Shown: one piece after another, positions 50,281-59,611 of the stretch
How positions within the stretch are numbered: position 1 is the stretch's first letter
Layout: every line of letters begins with the position of its first letter
Assembly (NCBI GenBank): GCA_934085585.1
Contig: CAKOHI010000006.1
Coordinates: 25,874-89,873, forward strand
Direction of reading: 5' to 3'
DNA from: an uncultured Bacilli bacterium
Lineage (GTDB): Bacteria > Bacillota_I > Bacilli_A > RF39 > UBA660
Length of the DNA stretch: 64,000 nt
Position numbers and translations under genes: made by a program
Notes under the pieces: model-generated
Database searches by the model: none
The model's input: the letters and a program-made list of their open reading frames with translations, nothing else
What the model was told of the DNA's origin: nothing

Positions 50281-52639
50281 TTCCTTTTATAACTATTACT
50301 TTAACAATATCTAATCCTTCAACATGTCTTTTTACATTATCATTATTTAATGCTTTTTCTTTTATAATATCTTCCGAATCATCAATGCTTACTATAATTG
50401 TACCCCTTAATTTACCATTTACTTGAACACCAATTTCTTTTTCATTTAAAATTGTTTTTGCTTCATCGTATTCTGGCCAAACATTTTCACATATTGGCTT
50501 TTCTCCTAATGACTCATTCAATTCTTCAGTTAAATGCGGAGCAATTGGATTAAGTAACGTCAATAATAATGTATAATCCTTTTTAGTAATATGTTCACAT
50601 TCTTCATATTTATTAAGTAATATCATTAATGTAGAAACTGCAGTATTATATGCAATATGACTTAAATCATATGTTACCTTCTTTATACTTTGATTAATAA
50701 TAACTTCCAAATTTTTAGAATATTCATTTTCTTCAACAACTCTATCTTTCAAACGAACAATTCTATCAAGGAATCTTTTACAACCCTTTAAAGAATCGGT
50801 ACTCCATGGAGCATCTTGTTCATAATCACCCATAAATAATTCATAAACTCTTAAAGTATCGGCACCATATTCATTAACAATATCATCTGGATTAATAACA
50901 TTTCCTTTACTTTTACTCATTTTTTCGTTATTTGAACCTAACACCATACCATGACTTACACGAGTCCAAATCATTTCTTTGTGAGGAACAAGACCTATAT
51001 TATATAAGAATTGTACCCAAAATCTTGCATAAAGTAAGTGTCTTGCAGTATGTTCCATACCACCATTATACCAATCAACTCTATTCCAATATTTCATTGC
51101 ATCCATACTGGCAAACTCATGATCATTGTGAGCATCCATAAATCTCAAGAAATACCAACTTGATCCAGCCCAGTTAGGCATTGTATCAGTTTCACGACGA
51201 GCAGGACCACCACATTTTGGACAAGTAGTATTTACCCAATCAGTTATTTTAGCAAGTGGACTTTCACCATCATCAGTTGGTTCATATTCAGCAACATCAG
51301 GTAAAACTAAAGGTAAATCACTTTCATTTAAAGGTACCCAACCACAAGTATTACAATATACCATAGGGATAGGTTCACCCCAGAATCTTTGTCTTGAAAA
51401 AATCCAATCTCTCATTTTGTAGTTAACTTGAGCTTCACCACATTTATTTTCTTCAAGCCATTCAATCATTTTACTTATAGCTTCTTCTTTTCCAAGACCA
51501 TTTAAGAATTCCGAATTAATATGAACTCCATCACCAACATAAGGAAGCTCTTCATTAGGTCCTTGTAAAACTGGAATAATTTCTAGTCCAAATTTAGTAG
51601 CAAATTCAAAGTCTCTTGTATCATGTGCAGGTACAGCCATAATAGCACCAGTACCATAAGATGCTAAAACATAATCACTTATCCAAATAGGAATTTCTTT
51701 ACCATTAACAGGATTTATAGCATAAGCACCAGTAAATACACCAGTTTTATCCTTATTAAGTTCAGTTCTTTCCATATCATTTTTTAATTTGCAAACATCA
51801 ATATATTTATTTATTTCATCTCTTTGTTCATCTGTAGTAATAACACTTACTAACTCATGCTCCGGAGCCATAACACAATAGGTAGCTCCAAATAAAGTAT
51901 CGCATCTCGTCGTAAATACCGTAAATGATTTATCAGTGTTTTTAATTTTAAAATCAACATTTGCACCAATAGATTTACCGATCCAATTAATTTGGCCCAA
52001 TTTTACTTTTTCAGCAAAATTTGTATCTTTTAATCCTTCAAGTAAATCTTCAGAATATTCACTCATTTTAAGCATCCATTGACTTTTTTCTTTTTGAACA
52101 ACTTGAGTACCACATCGTTCACATACTCCACCAGCTGCATCTTCATTTGATAAAACACTCTTACATGTTGGACACCAATTAACTGGAACCGTATCTTTAT
52201 AAGCCATTCCATGTTTATAAAATTGTAAGAATTGCCATTGTGTCCATTTATAATATTCAGGATCTGTAGTACTAAATTCTCTATCCCAATCAAATGAAAA
52301 ACCTAAATCCATCATTTGTCTTTTAAAGTTAACAATATTTTCTTTAACAGCTTCTTTTGGATGTATATGATTTTTTATAGCATATTGTTCCGCCGGAGCT
52401 CCAAAAGCATCCCATCCCATCGGAAACAAAACATTATATCCTTGCATTCTTTTCATTCTAGATAAAGCATCTTGAGCAGTATAACTTCTTACATGACCTA
52501 CATGTAAACCTGATCCTGATGGATAAGGAAACTCAACTAAAATATAATATGGTTTCTTATCACTTCCTGTTATTGCTTTAAAAGTTTTTTTATCTTCCCA
52601 ATATTTTTGCCATTTTTTTTCTATTTCTTTATAATTCAT
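50255..52639 (-). CDS. leuS: Leucyl-tRNA synthetase
   Basis: Class I synthetase of 794 residues. HIGH motif as HVGHVRSYTAQD (about 42-53), the zinc-type CysxxCys sites in NWCPTCKSVLSNEDAAGGVC, the editing CP1 domain with TTRCDTLFGATYCV and TRDFEFA, a second Cys cluster TTCPKCGG, and KMSKSKGNV (about 578-586). Slightly short for bacterial LeuRS but complete. It overlaps by 11 bases the end of a small membrane-protein gene, and both are behind a leucine-type T-box leader. Confidence 0.97.
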   Translation of the reverse strand: MNYKEIEKKWQKYWEDKKTFKAITGSDKKPYYILVEFPYPSGSGLHVGHVRSYTAQDALSRMKRMQGYNVLFPMGWDAFGAPAEQYAIKNHIHPKEAVKENIVNFKRQMMDLGFSFDWDREFSTTDPEYYKWTQWQFLQFYKHGMAYKDTVPVNWCPTCKSVLSNEDAAGGVCERCGTQVVQKEKSQWMLKMSEYSEDLLEGLKDTNFAEKVKLGQINWIGKSIGANVDFKIKNTDKSFTVFTTRCDTLFGATYCVMAPEHELVSVITTDEQRDEINKYIDVCKLKNDMERTELNKDKTGVFTGAYAINPVNGKEIPIWISDYVLASYGTGAIMAVPAHDTRDFEFATKFGLEIIPVLQGPNEELPYVGDGVHINSEFLNGLGKEEAISKMIEWLEENKCGEAQVNYKMRDWIFSRQRFWGEPIPMVYCNTCGWVPLNESDLPLVLPDVAEYEPTDDGESPLAKITDWVNTTCPKCGGPARRETDTMPNWAGSSWYFLRFMDAHNDHEFASMDAMKYWNRVDWYNGGMEHTARHLLYARFWVQFLYNIGLVPHKEMIWTRVSHGMVLGSNNEKMSKSKGNVINPDDIVNEYGADTLRVYELFMGDYEQDAPWSTDSLKGCKRFLDRIVRLKDRVVEENEYSKNLEVIINQSIKKVTYDLSHIAYNTAVSTLMILLNKYEECEHITKKDYTLLLTLLNPIAPHLTEELNESLGEKPICENVWPEYDEAKTILNEKEIGVQVNGKLRGTIIVSIDDSEDIIKEKALNNDNVKRHVEGLDIVKVIVIKGRIVNIVVK

Positions 52640-53030
52640 TTTTATTCCATCCTTTCTTTACAAAACTTCTTCCTAATAATTCATATAACGCATATATTAA
52701 TCCAAATAATAATACAAAACCTAATAACATACTAAACCCTATATCCCAAGGAATTATATATACAATAATAAATACAAAAGATATAATAAACGCATTAACT
52801 AAACTTACTAGAAAAAATACATAATTTAAATTCATTTTATTAATATCTAAATTAAATTTAGGTACTAAATAAGAAAATCCAATAAAATCTTCTAATTTTT
52901 TATTTTTCTTTTTCTTTTTTTGTTTATCTATATTATTATAACCTCTTTTAAATATCCAGAGGTAATTAACTAAAAATACAGCTAAGTAAACAATTAATCC
53001 CCACAACGCAGTTTCAACATATTGACTCAT
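52629..53030 (-). CDS. Small membrane protein under T-box control, 133 residues
   Basis: Not recognised. Helix near 8-26, then a strongly basic cytoplasmic loop (NIDKQKKKKKNKKLEDF), and two to three further helices (about 70-115). GGAGG precedes the start. It is the first gene of the T-box-controlled operon and overlaps leuS by 11 bases, so its synthesis should rise when leucine-charged tRNA is scarce. An amino-acid uptake, envelope or ribosome-associated role is possible, but no family motif is visible. Confidence 0.7.
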   Translation of the reverse strand: MSQYVETALWGLIVYLAVFLVNYLWIFKRGYNNIDKQKKKKKNKKLEDFIGFSYLVPKFNLDINKMNLNYVFFLVSLVNAFIISFVFIIVYIIPWDIGFSMLLGFVLLFGLIYALYELLGRSFVKKGWNKNEL

Positions 53031-53040
53031 TTAACCTCCA

Positions 53041-53228
53041 AAATAAAAAGGTCGTACCCAAAGGACGAGTTTCCCCGTGGTACCACCTTAATTTCTACTC
53101 TTTAATTGATACGGAAATTACCCCATTCGCATCCCAAAGCAAGTTCAATTATTAACTTTATTAGTTCTCATCAACCACTAACTTTCTTAAAAAGCAACAT
53201 AATTTACTACTCTTTTTTCATCTGCATA
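53041..53228 (-). promoter_or_regulatory. T-box leader (leucine type)
   Basis: Minus-strand leader with the T-box core AAGGTGGTACCACG (complement of about 53076-53089), whose GGTACC arms also form the terminator with GGGTACGACC and a T run before the first gene. Upstream are an AGAGTAGTAA-like segment, GGTTGATGAGAACTA and a specifier region reading GAA-CTT-GC, i.e. a CTT leucine codon. Uncharged tRNA-Leu would favour antitermination. Confidence 0.92.
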
Positions 53229-53233
53229 CATGT

Positions 53234-53262
53234 ATTATATTAAATTTCTGCAATATATTCAA
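53234..53262 (-). promoter_or_regulatory. Promoter of the T-box/leuS operon, inside the end of the GH31 gene
   Basis: Minus-strand -35 TTGAAT (53257-53262), 17-base spacer, -10 TATAAT (53234-53239). The -35 region lies in the last codons of the GH31 gene. Confidence 0.8.
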
Positions 53263-55645
53263 GTAATTTTATAAACATTCTAATAAATCTTTTATCTAAA
53301 CCTCTTATTTTCTTAATTTCAATTCTTTTTTGTTTAATTTCTATATCACTAAATATAATACTAGCTATTCTTTCTTTTAACTTCGTTGGAATTGGTAAAT
53401 CAGTAATAATTGAATTGATATCTTCATTTATAATTCTAACAGCATTAATTTCAATATCTCTTCCCTTGCAATTAACAGTTAATTTTTTTGTAGTATCTAC
53501 ATTTTTAACATCAACCACAAAATTATTATCATCTTCATATGCTTCCCAATCTGTTATTTTTGCTCCATCAACATATACTTCAACATTATCAGGAACTTTA
53601 GTATTTCTAAATCTTATTTTATAATTTCTAAACCTAGGTATTATTTCAGTTTTTCCATCAATCGGATGTATTAATAAAGTATAATTATTTTGCATATAAG
53701 TATAATCAATAGATGTTACAATAAAATATCCATCTTCATATAATTTAGTTATTCCATCATCTTCATATAATTTATATGTATTACTTTGACCAGGAAAAAC
53801 ATTTATTTCCATACTTTCTGGTGAATTTGTATCATTTAAATTCTTATCTAAATTAGCTAAAGGTATTATACTTCCAGCTTTGGCAAAAACTGGATACTCA
53901 TCTTCCTTATAAAAGGCAACATATCTTTTATCCCCTAAAAACTTTTTACCAGTTTTAAAATCATACCAAACGCCTTTAGGTAAATATATTCTTTCAATAG
54001 ATCTATTCATAGTCTCATCCATTGCCTTTGTAATCGGTGCCACGAATAATTCTTTTCCAAAATAATATTCATCTCGATAATCTGGTTCATCATAAATTTC
54101 TGGATAAGTATAATAAATTGGTTGAATCACTGGTCTTCCAAGTTTACTATAATTACAAGCTTCAGTATATAAATAAGGAACTAGCCTTTGTCTTAATAAA
54201 CAATATTCACGAGCAATGGTATAAGTTTTAACATCCCAAGCCCAAGGTTCTCTTTTATAATAAACCCCGCGTTCAGCACTAAACCTAAATATTGGACTAA
54301 AACATGAAAATTGTATATATCTTAAATAAAGTTCAGAATCTTCAATTCCACCTTTATATCCCCCTACATCATGGCTCCACCAAGTAACACCTTTATTAGC
54401 TGCCAAACTATTATAAAATGGCAAATATCTTAAAGTCTCCCAAGAAACATATGTTTCTCCAGAATAAAGGATACCAGCTCTATGCGGAGCAACCAAAGAA
54501 CTTCTAGTTAAAACTAAAGGTCTATTATTTTTATATTTTATAAAATCTTGATTAAAATAATAAGATAAAGCATCTATACCTAAAATATCCTTTTTATAAT
54601 CAAGCCAAAACATATCTACTCCCATTGTAATTAAATTATCTATTACATGTCTTACAAAAGCAGACATAAAATTTCTATCTAAAACATTATATGGTATAGT
54701 TATTCCATCAACAATATTTAAATCATTTGCGAAATTTAAATATCTTTCTTCTTCTTTTCTAATTCCCTCACTTGGATCAATATTTACACCTATCTTAACA
54801 TTTTCTTGATGTAAATAGTTAATCATTTCAGCAGGATTAGGAAACAAATCTCTATTAAAAGAAAAACCAGTTCTATATAAATTGTAATCTTTTTTATCTT
54901 TTATGTGCCAAAATTCACTAAATAGCAAAACAGATAAAGGTATCCCATTTCTATTAAATGTTTTTATCAAAGCTTTTACATTATCAAAATTATAAATTCT
55001 TTCTCTATTCCACCATATTCCAAGAGCATACCTAGGAATTAATGGAGGATATCCAGTTAAATTAAAATAATCTTTTAAACATAAACCAAAATCTCTTTTA
55101 TACATAAATAAATATAAATCTACTTTATTAGCTTCAGGTTTTATCAAAAAACCATTGGCATCTATTTCCAAATTATTTGAGTCATCAATTAACACAAAAC
55201 CATCAGTTGAATAAAGTCCTTTATCAAGATTAGCTTTTCCTTTAAAATTATCTAAACTAACAGCCCCACCTTTAAAATTTCTTGCTTCTGGTTGTCCATA
55301 ATACCACACTTTATCTGTATTATTTAATGTTACTCGCAAATTATTATCAGGAGATAGTTTTGGCCCTATAAAAGGTTTATTTTTTAAATATTGAAATGTA
55401 AAATAATTTGTTGCTATTACTAAATACTTTTCATCTTGTTGAATTTTAAATGTTGGTACTCTAAAACTTCTATTTTTTACCAAAGTTGTTAAATTATCAG
55501 AAAAATGACCATCAGCACTATATTCCATTCTAATTAAACGCTCACTTAAAACACTAATTCTATAATTAGTGCCTCTAAAAACTGCTTGGTCTTTAGTCTT
55601 TGCTTTAGTTAAATCAGGAATAAAACATGTATCTAATATAGCCAT
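53240..55645 (-). CDS. GH31 alpha-glucosidase-family glycoside hydrolase
   Basis: Cytoplasmic (no signal peptide) GH31 enzyme of 801 residues. An N-terminal beta-sandwich (WYYGQPEARNFKGGA, GLYSTDGFVLIDD) precedes the (beta/alpha)8 barrel with LGIWWNRERIYNFDNVKALI. The nucleophile is the Asp of MFWLDYKKD, and WSHDVGGYKGG and RFSAERG lie around the acid/base region. The usual WxDMNE is replaced by WLDYKKD and RxHS by RFSA, so specificity may differ from maltase/isomaltase. A C-terminal beta domain and basic helical tail (KLKERIASIIF) follow. It probably releases glucose or another alpha-linked sugar from oligosaccharides. Confidence 0.88.
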   Translation of the reverse strand: MAILDTCFIPDLTKAKTKDQAVFRGTNYRISVLSERLIRMEYSADGHFSDNLTTLVKNRSFRVPTFKIQQDEKYLVIATNYFTFQYLKNKPFIGPKLSPDNNLRVTLNNTDKVWYYGQPEARNFKGGAVSLDNFKGKANLDKGLYSTDGFVLIDDSNNLEIDANGFLIKPEANKVDLYLFMYKRDFGLCLKDYFNLTGYPPLIPRYALGIWWNRERIYNFDNVKALIKTFNRNGIPLSVLLFSEFWHIKDKKDYNLYRTGFSFNRDLFPNPAEMINYLHQENVKIGVNIDPSEGIRKEEERYLNFANDLNIVDGITIPYNVLDRNFMSAFVRHVIDNLITMGVDMFWLDYKKDILGIDALSYYFNQDFIKYKNNRPLVLTRSSLVAPHRAGILYSGETYVSWETLRYLPFYNSLAANKGVTWWSHDVGGYKGGIEDSELYLRYIQFSCFSPIFRFSAERGVYYKREPWAWDVKTYTIAREYCLLRQRLVPYLYTEACNYSKLGRPVIQPIYYTYPEIYDEPDYRDEYYFGKELFVAPITKAMDETMNRSIERIYLPKGVWYDFKTGKKFLGDKRYVAFYKEDEYPVFAKAGSIIPLANLDKNLNDTNSPESMEINVFPGQSNTYKLYEDDGITKLYEDGYFIVTSIDYTYMQNNYTLLIHPIDGKTEIIPRFRNYKIRFRNTKVPDNVEVYVDGAKITDWEAYEDDNNFVVDVKNVDTTKKLTVNCKGRDIEINAVRIINEDINSIITDLPIPTKLKERIASIIFSDIEIKQKRIEIKKIRGLDKRFIRMFIKLLEYIAEI

Positions 55646-55680
55646 AACAACCCTTCTTCATTTATTTTATATTATCATTT

Positions 55681-56763
55681 TTATTTATATTTTTCAACAA
55701 CTTCATTTAAAAATTCATCACTTGCAAAATAATCTATTTTCATTGCATTCTTTATCTTTTTTAAAGTTCTATTAGCTTTTTCTCTTGCTTTAATAGTACC
55801 TTTTTCTAATATACTAACAACTTCTTCTATATGTTCTTCATAATATTTTCTTTTTTCTCTAATTGGTTCTAATATTTCTTGTAAAATATTATTTAAAAAT
55901 TTTTTAATTACTACATCACCAAGTCCGCCTGCTTGATATTTTTTCTTTAATTCTTCCAAATTTTTATATTCAGGTAAATATTTTCTAAAATGTTCATCTG
56001 TTGCAAATACATCTAAATATGTAAATACAACATTTCCCTCAACATTCCCTGGATCTTCCACTCTAATGTGATTTGGATCCGTATACATACTCATTACCTT
56101 TCTTTTTATTTCTTCAGGTGTATCAGCTAAATATATCGTATTTCCTAATGATTTACTCATTTTAGCTTTTCCATCTGTACCAGGAAGTCTTCTTTCATTC
56201 TCATTTTCTGGCAAATATATTTCAGGCATTACCAAAGTTTCTCCATAAACATTATTAAAAGATTTAACAATTTCTCTAGCTTGTTCTATCATTGGCATTT
56301 GGTCTTCACCGACTGGAACACATGTAGCTTCAAATGCAGTAATATCAGCAGTTTGACTTATTGGATAATTTAAAAATCCAACTGGTATACTTGTTTCAAA
56401 ACCACGCAACTTTATTTCGTTTTTAACCGTAGGATTTCTTTGAAGTCTACTTAATGTTACTAAATTCATATAATAGAATGTTAATTCTGTTAGTTCACTT
56501 ACTTCTGATTGAATAAACATATTTGTTTTGCTGGGATCAATTCCCACAGATAAATAATCCAAAGCCACTTCAATAACATTATCTCTAACTTTTTTGGGAT
56601 TATCAAAATTATCAGTTAATGCTTGTGCATCAGCAATCATAATATAAACTTCATCAAAATTTCCACTATTTTGCAAAGCTACTCTATTTTTAAGTGAACC
56701 AACATAATGACCTATATGAAGTCTTCCTGTTGGTCTATCACCTGTTAATATAATCTTTTTCAT
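55681..56763 (-). CDS. trpS: Tryptophanyl-tRNA synthetase
   Basis: Class I synthetase of about 360 residues; ATG 56763 (MKKIILTGDRPTG) is chosen because GGATGTGATT precedes it. The open frame to 56829 is only a hydrophobic extension. Motifs: TGDRPTGRLHIGHYVGSLKN (HIGH), PVGEDQMPMIEQAREIVKSF (tRNA/adenylate region), KAKMSKSLGNTIYLAD (KMSKS). The length suggests the longer TrpRS branch. No T-box or other leader motif is visible upstream, unlike leuS. Confidence 0.97.
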   Translation of the reverse strand: MKKIILTGDRPTGRLHIGHYVGSLKNRVALQNSGNFDEVYIMIADAQALTDNFDNPKKVRDNVIEVALDYLSVGIDPSKTNMFIQSEVSELTELTFYYMNLVTLSRLQRNPTVKNEIKLRGFETSIPVGFLNYPISQTADITAFEATCVPVGEDQMPMIEQAREIVKSFNNVYGETLVMPEIYLPENENERRLPGTDGKAKMSKSLGNTIYLADTPEEIKRKVMSMYTDPNHIRVEDPGNVEGNVVFTYLDVFATDEHFRKYLPEYKNLEELKKKYQAGGLGDVVIKKFLNNILQEILEPIREKRKYYEEHIEEVVSILEKGTIKAREKANRTLKKIKNAMKIDYFASDEFLNEVVEKYK

Positions 56764-56937
56764 ATAAATCACATCCACTATAATTATATCAACAAGCCAC
56801 AAATTTATCAAGAAAATTAAAATAAACATTCAAATATAACAAATTAACAATTATATTTACACATAATTAACAAAATTACTTACTTTTTTTAAAAAAATTA
56901 TAAAGTCTCATCAATATATTTATTCTTATTTATAAAT

Positions 56938-56973
56938 AATAAAACCTCACTTTTTTAGAAACGAGGTTTTATT
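56938..56973. terminator. Bidirectional terminator downstream of the duplicated-domain gene
   Basis: Perfect 11-base stem AATAAAACCTC (56938-56948) / GAGGTTTTATT (56963-56973). It lies about 60 bases beyond the stop at 57034. Confidence 0.7.
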
Positions 56974-57033
56974 ATTAGTAATTTTATATATTACAAAATA
57001 CATTTTTATTAACAAATTGATCTATCGCAATAT

Positions 57034-58002
57034 TTAATGAGGTATAATTTTTATATAAATACTATCACAATCTAGGCCACTATCACAATTAAAAAGTTTA
57101 GTTGACTGTATTGATTCACCCAAAGGAATATTAGAAATGATACTCTTATCACCAGCAATTAATTTTTCATCTTTATATATAAAGAAATTAACTGTTGCAA
57201 GTGACATATTTTTATAATTGTTAATGATTTTATATTTAACAATCGGATGAAATTTACTATTTTTAAAAGAAATTAAATCATATCCTATATCATCATTGCT
57301 ATAAGAACTAGATTTAAATGAATCTGATTTTATTTTTATAATATATTTTGAAAATTCCAAATCACAATCACAATTAAATAATTTACTAGTTTGAATTGAA
57401 TCCCCTAAAGGTACATTAGCAATAAAACATCTATCACCATCTATTAAATTTCCCTCATCATCAAAAAATTCAAAATCTACTGTAGCAGTATTAAGATGTT
57501 TATAATCGTTTTTAACTAAATAAGTTATTATTGGATAATTACCATCTCTATTAATTGTTATAATCTTATAATCCAATGTTTCTTGAGTATTCGCATCTAA
57601 TTTTTTATAAGCTGGTAAAAAAGCAAACTCATTTGTTTTTGTATTAATAGCCTTTAAAATAGGCATTTTTTCACTATCATGTTCCATTATATAAAATTCA
57701 TTTGGATTTATCACATTTATAATAAGTGATAATAATTCATTATTTATTCCATAATTATCATCTATATCTTGACTATCAACATCTGACATTATATACTCAT
57801 TTTTAATATGATATTCATTAAATAACGCCATGTTTTTATTTACTATATCACTCGTCTTTATTTCCAAGTCATTTGATTCATTTAAAATGATAAATGAATA
57901 AGCATCAGATATTACATAATTATCTTGATATGTAAAACAAGTATTAAGCAAAAAATCCATTTCAACATTTTCATAATATTTTGTTATTGCATCTTTTTTC
58001 AT
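57034..58002 (-). CDS. Hypothetical protein with two tandem FxLYD-like beta domains
   Basis: Protein of about 322 residues; ATG 58002 is favoured by GGAG upstream. The N-terminal half (1-155) is a mixed, acidic region without a signal peptide. The C-terminal half contains two clear tandem copies of about 80 residues: YPIITYLVKNDYKHLNTATV...GDSIQTSKLFNCDCDLE and HPIVKYKIINNYKNMSLATV...GESIQSTKLFNCDSGLD. Each shows the polar turn, D(G/E)-x-LI-x-GD(R/K) and conserved F-N-C-D pattern of FxLYD-type beta domains. The duplication indicates repeat-mediated growth. Role unknown; cytoplasmic by lack of a secretion signal. Confidence 0.7.
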   Translation of the reverse strand: MKKDAITKYYENVEMDFLLNTCFTYQDNYVISDAYSFIILNESNDLEIKTSDIVNKNMALFNEYHIKNEYIMSDVDSQDIDDNYGINNELLSLIINVINPNEFYIMEHDSEKMPILKAINTKTNEFAFLPAYKKLDANTQETLDYKIITINRDGNYPIITYLVKNDYKHLNTATVDFEFFDDEGNLIDGDRCFIANVPLGDSIQTSKLFNCDCDLEFSKYIIKIKSDSFKSSSYSNDDIGYDLISFKNSKFHPIVKYKIINNYKNMSLATVNFFIYKDEKLIAGDKSIISNIPLGESIQSTKLFNCDSGLDCDSIYIKIIPH

Positions 58003-58130
58003 TATATTCTCCATAAAATATTATATCAGATTTCTAACAAAAAATCATCACAAACAATATCAATTAGTAATTCAAATAAATATTATTATAATATCATTTT
58101 TTATAACTACTTTTGTAAAATTATAAAATC

Positions 58131-58139
58131 TGCTATAAT
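58131..58139 (+). promoter_or_regulatory. Extended -10 promoter of murE
   Basis: TGC-TATAAT (58131-58139), an extended -10 element; the -35 region is weak (TTTTGT at 17 bases). Confidence 0.6.
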
Positions 58140-58165
58140 AGACTTATAACAAGGAGATGATTATT

Positions 58166-59542
58166 TTGAAATATCAAACTGACTCAAGGAAAATAAAACC
58201 AGGGCAAATATTTGTTGCCATAAAAGGACATACCGTAGATGGGCATGACTACATACAAGATGCTATAAAAAATGGAGCATCTAAAGTAATCGCAGAACAC
58301 AAAGTAAACTGCGATATTCCATTGGAAGTTGTGCCTAATACAGAAGAATATTTAAGAGAAGCTCTAAAAAATGAATATGCTAATGAAATTAACAAATTAA
58401 AAATAATTGGTTTAACTGGTACAAATGGGAAAACAACCACAGCATACTTAACATATCAACTATTAAATTTGTTTAATGAAAAATCTGCTTACATTGGAAC
58501 AATTGGATTTAAGGCACCAAATGATGAAATAGAAACAGAAAATACAACACCAGATACATTAACAATTTATTCATTATTGCTACATGCAATTGAAATTGGT
58601 TGTAAAACTGTAGTTATGGAAGTAAGTTCTCATGCTCTATCATTTGAAAGAATATATGGATTACATATAGATATCGCAGCATTTACAAACCTTACCGAAG
58701 ATCATTTAGATTATCACAAAACAATGGAAAATTATCTAAATGCTAAATTAAAAATATTTGACTATATGAATGAATCTGGAAAGTTAATTGTAAATAATGA
58801 TGATAATGCTAGTAAAGCCTTCGTAAACAAATTTGGTGCTGGAATAAAACTAGGATATAACAATAATGAAAATGATTACAATATTCTAAATGCCGATATA
58901 AATCCAGCTGAAACGAAAATTGAGTTTACGTATAAAAATCAAACTTACAATGTAACTACAAATTTAACTAGTAAATTTAATGTCTACAATTACATGACTT
59001 CACTTGCTATTTTACATGAATGTGGTTATGAAATTGAAGATATAATTGACAAAACAAAAGAAATTAAAGCACCAAAAGGAAGATGTGAAACACACAAAGT
59101 AAATGGTGGTTATGCTGTTATTGATTATGCCCATACACCTGATGCTGTAGAAAAAGTTATAACTGCGTACAATGAACTAAAAAAAGGAAAAGTTATAACT
59201 ATTGTTGGTTGTGGTGGAGATAGAGATCCAATAAAACGTCCGATTATGGGGGGCATTGCTACAAAGTTAAGTGATTACACAATTCTTACCAGTGATAATC
59301 CTCGTACTGAAGATCCGGCTAGAATCATGGAAGACATCTTAAAAGGTGTTGAATCTACAAACTATGAAGTTGAACTTGACAGAAAAACAGCAATCAAAAA
59401 AGGTATTGAAATGTTACATCCAGAAGATATTTTACTTATATTAGGAAAAGGACATGAAGATTATCAAATAATTGGTCATACAAAAATCCATTTAGATGAT
59501 GCCGAAGAAGTAGAAAATTGGCAAAAAGAACATAATAAATAA
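58166..59542 (+). CDS. murE: UDP-MurNAc-tripeptide synthetase, meso-diaminopimelate type
   Basis: Mur ligase of about 458 residues. AAGGAG (58151-58156) directly abuts ATG 58157, so TTG 58166 at 9-base spacing is the better start. ATP loop GTNGKTTTAYL (about 84-94), TPDTLTIYSLL and EVSSHALSFERI, the central AFTNLTEDHLDYH, and C-terminal domain with GGDRDPIKRPIM. The substrate-selecting motif is SDNPRTEDP: DNPR is the form that binds meso-diaminopimelate, while lysine-adding enzymes usually have DNPA. The predicted wall is therefore of the direct meso-DAP type. Confidence 0.93.
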   Translation: MKYQTDSRKIKPGQIFVAIKGHTVDGHDYIQDAIKNGASKVIAEHKVNCDIPLEVVPNTEEYLREALKNEYANEINKLKIIGLTGTNGKTTTAYLTYQLLNLFNEKSAYIGTIGFKAPNDEIETENTTPDTLTIYSLLLHAIEIGCKTVVMEVSSHALSFERIYGLHIDIAAFTNLTEDHLDYHKTMENYLNAKLKIFDYMNESGKLIVNNDDNASKAFVNKFGAGIKLGYNNNENDYNILNADINPAETKIEFTYKNQTYNVTTNLTSKFNVYNYMTSLAILHECGYEIEDIIDKTKEIKAPKGRCETHKVNGGYAVIDYAHTPDAVEKVITAYNELKKGKVITIVGCGGDRDPIKRPIMGGIATKLSDYTILTSDNPRTEDPARIMEDILKGVESTNYEVELDRKTAIKKGIEMLHPEDILLILGKGHEDYQIIGHTKIHLDDAEEVENWQKEHNK

Positions 59543-59543
59543 T

Positions 59544-59562
59544 ATCAACCTAAAGTTGATTT
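59544..59562 (+). terminator. Weak hairpin after murE
   Basis: ATCAAC (59544-59549) / GTTGAT (59555-59560) followed by only two T's. Possibly attenuating rather than fully terminating before the desulfurase gene. Confidence 0.35.
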
Positions 59563-59611
59563 ACAAATAATCCTCTTGAAATTATAATTTATAATGAACG
59601 GAGGATTTTTT

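Noticed and set aside
56890..56973. A third small-RNA candidate with a TATAAA-like promoter before the terminator at 56938
   Set aside because: The promoter is weak, no basal stem is visible and the hairpin is explained as the terminator of the gene at 57034.
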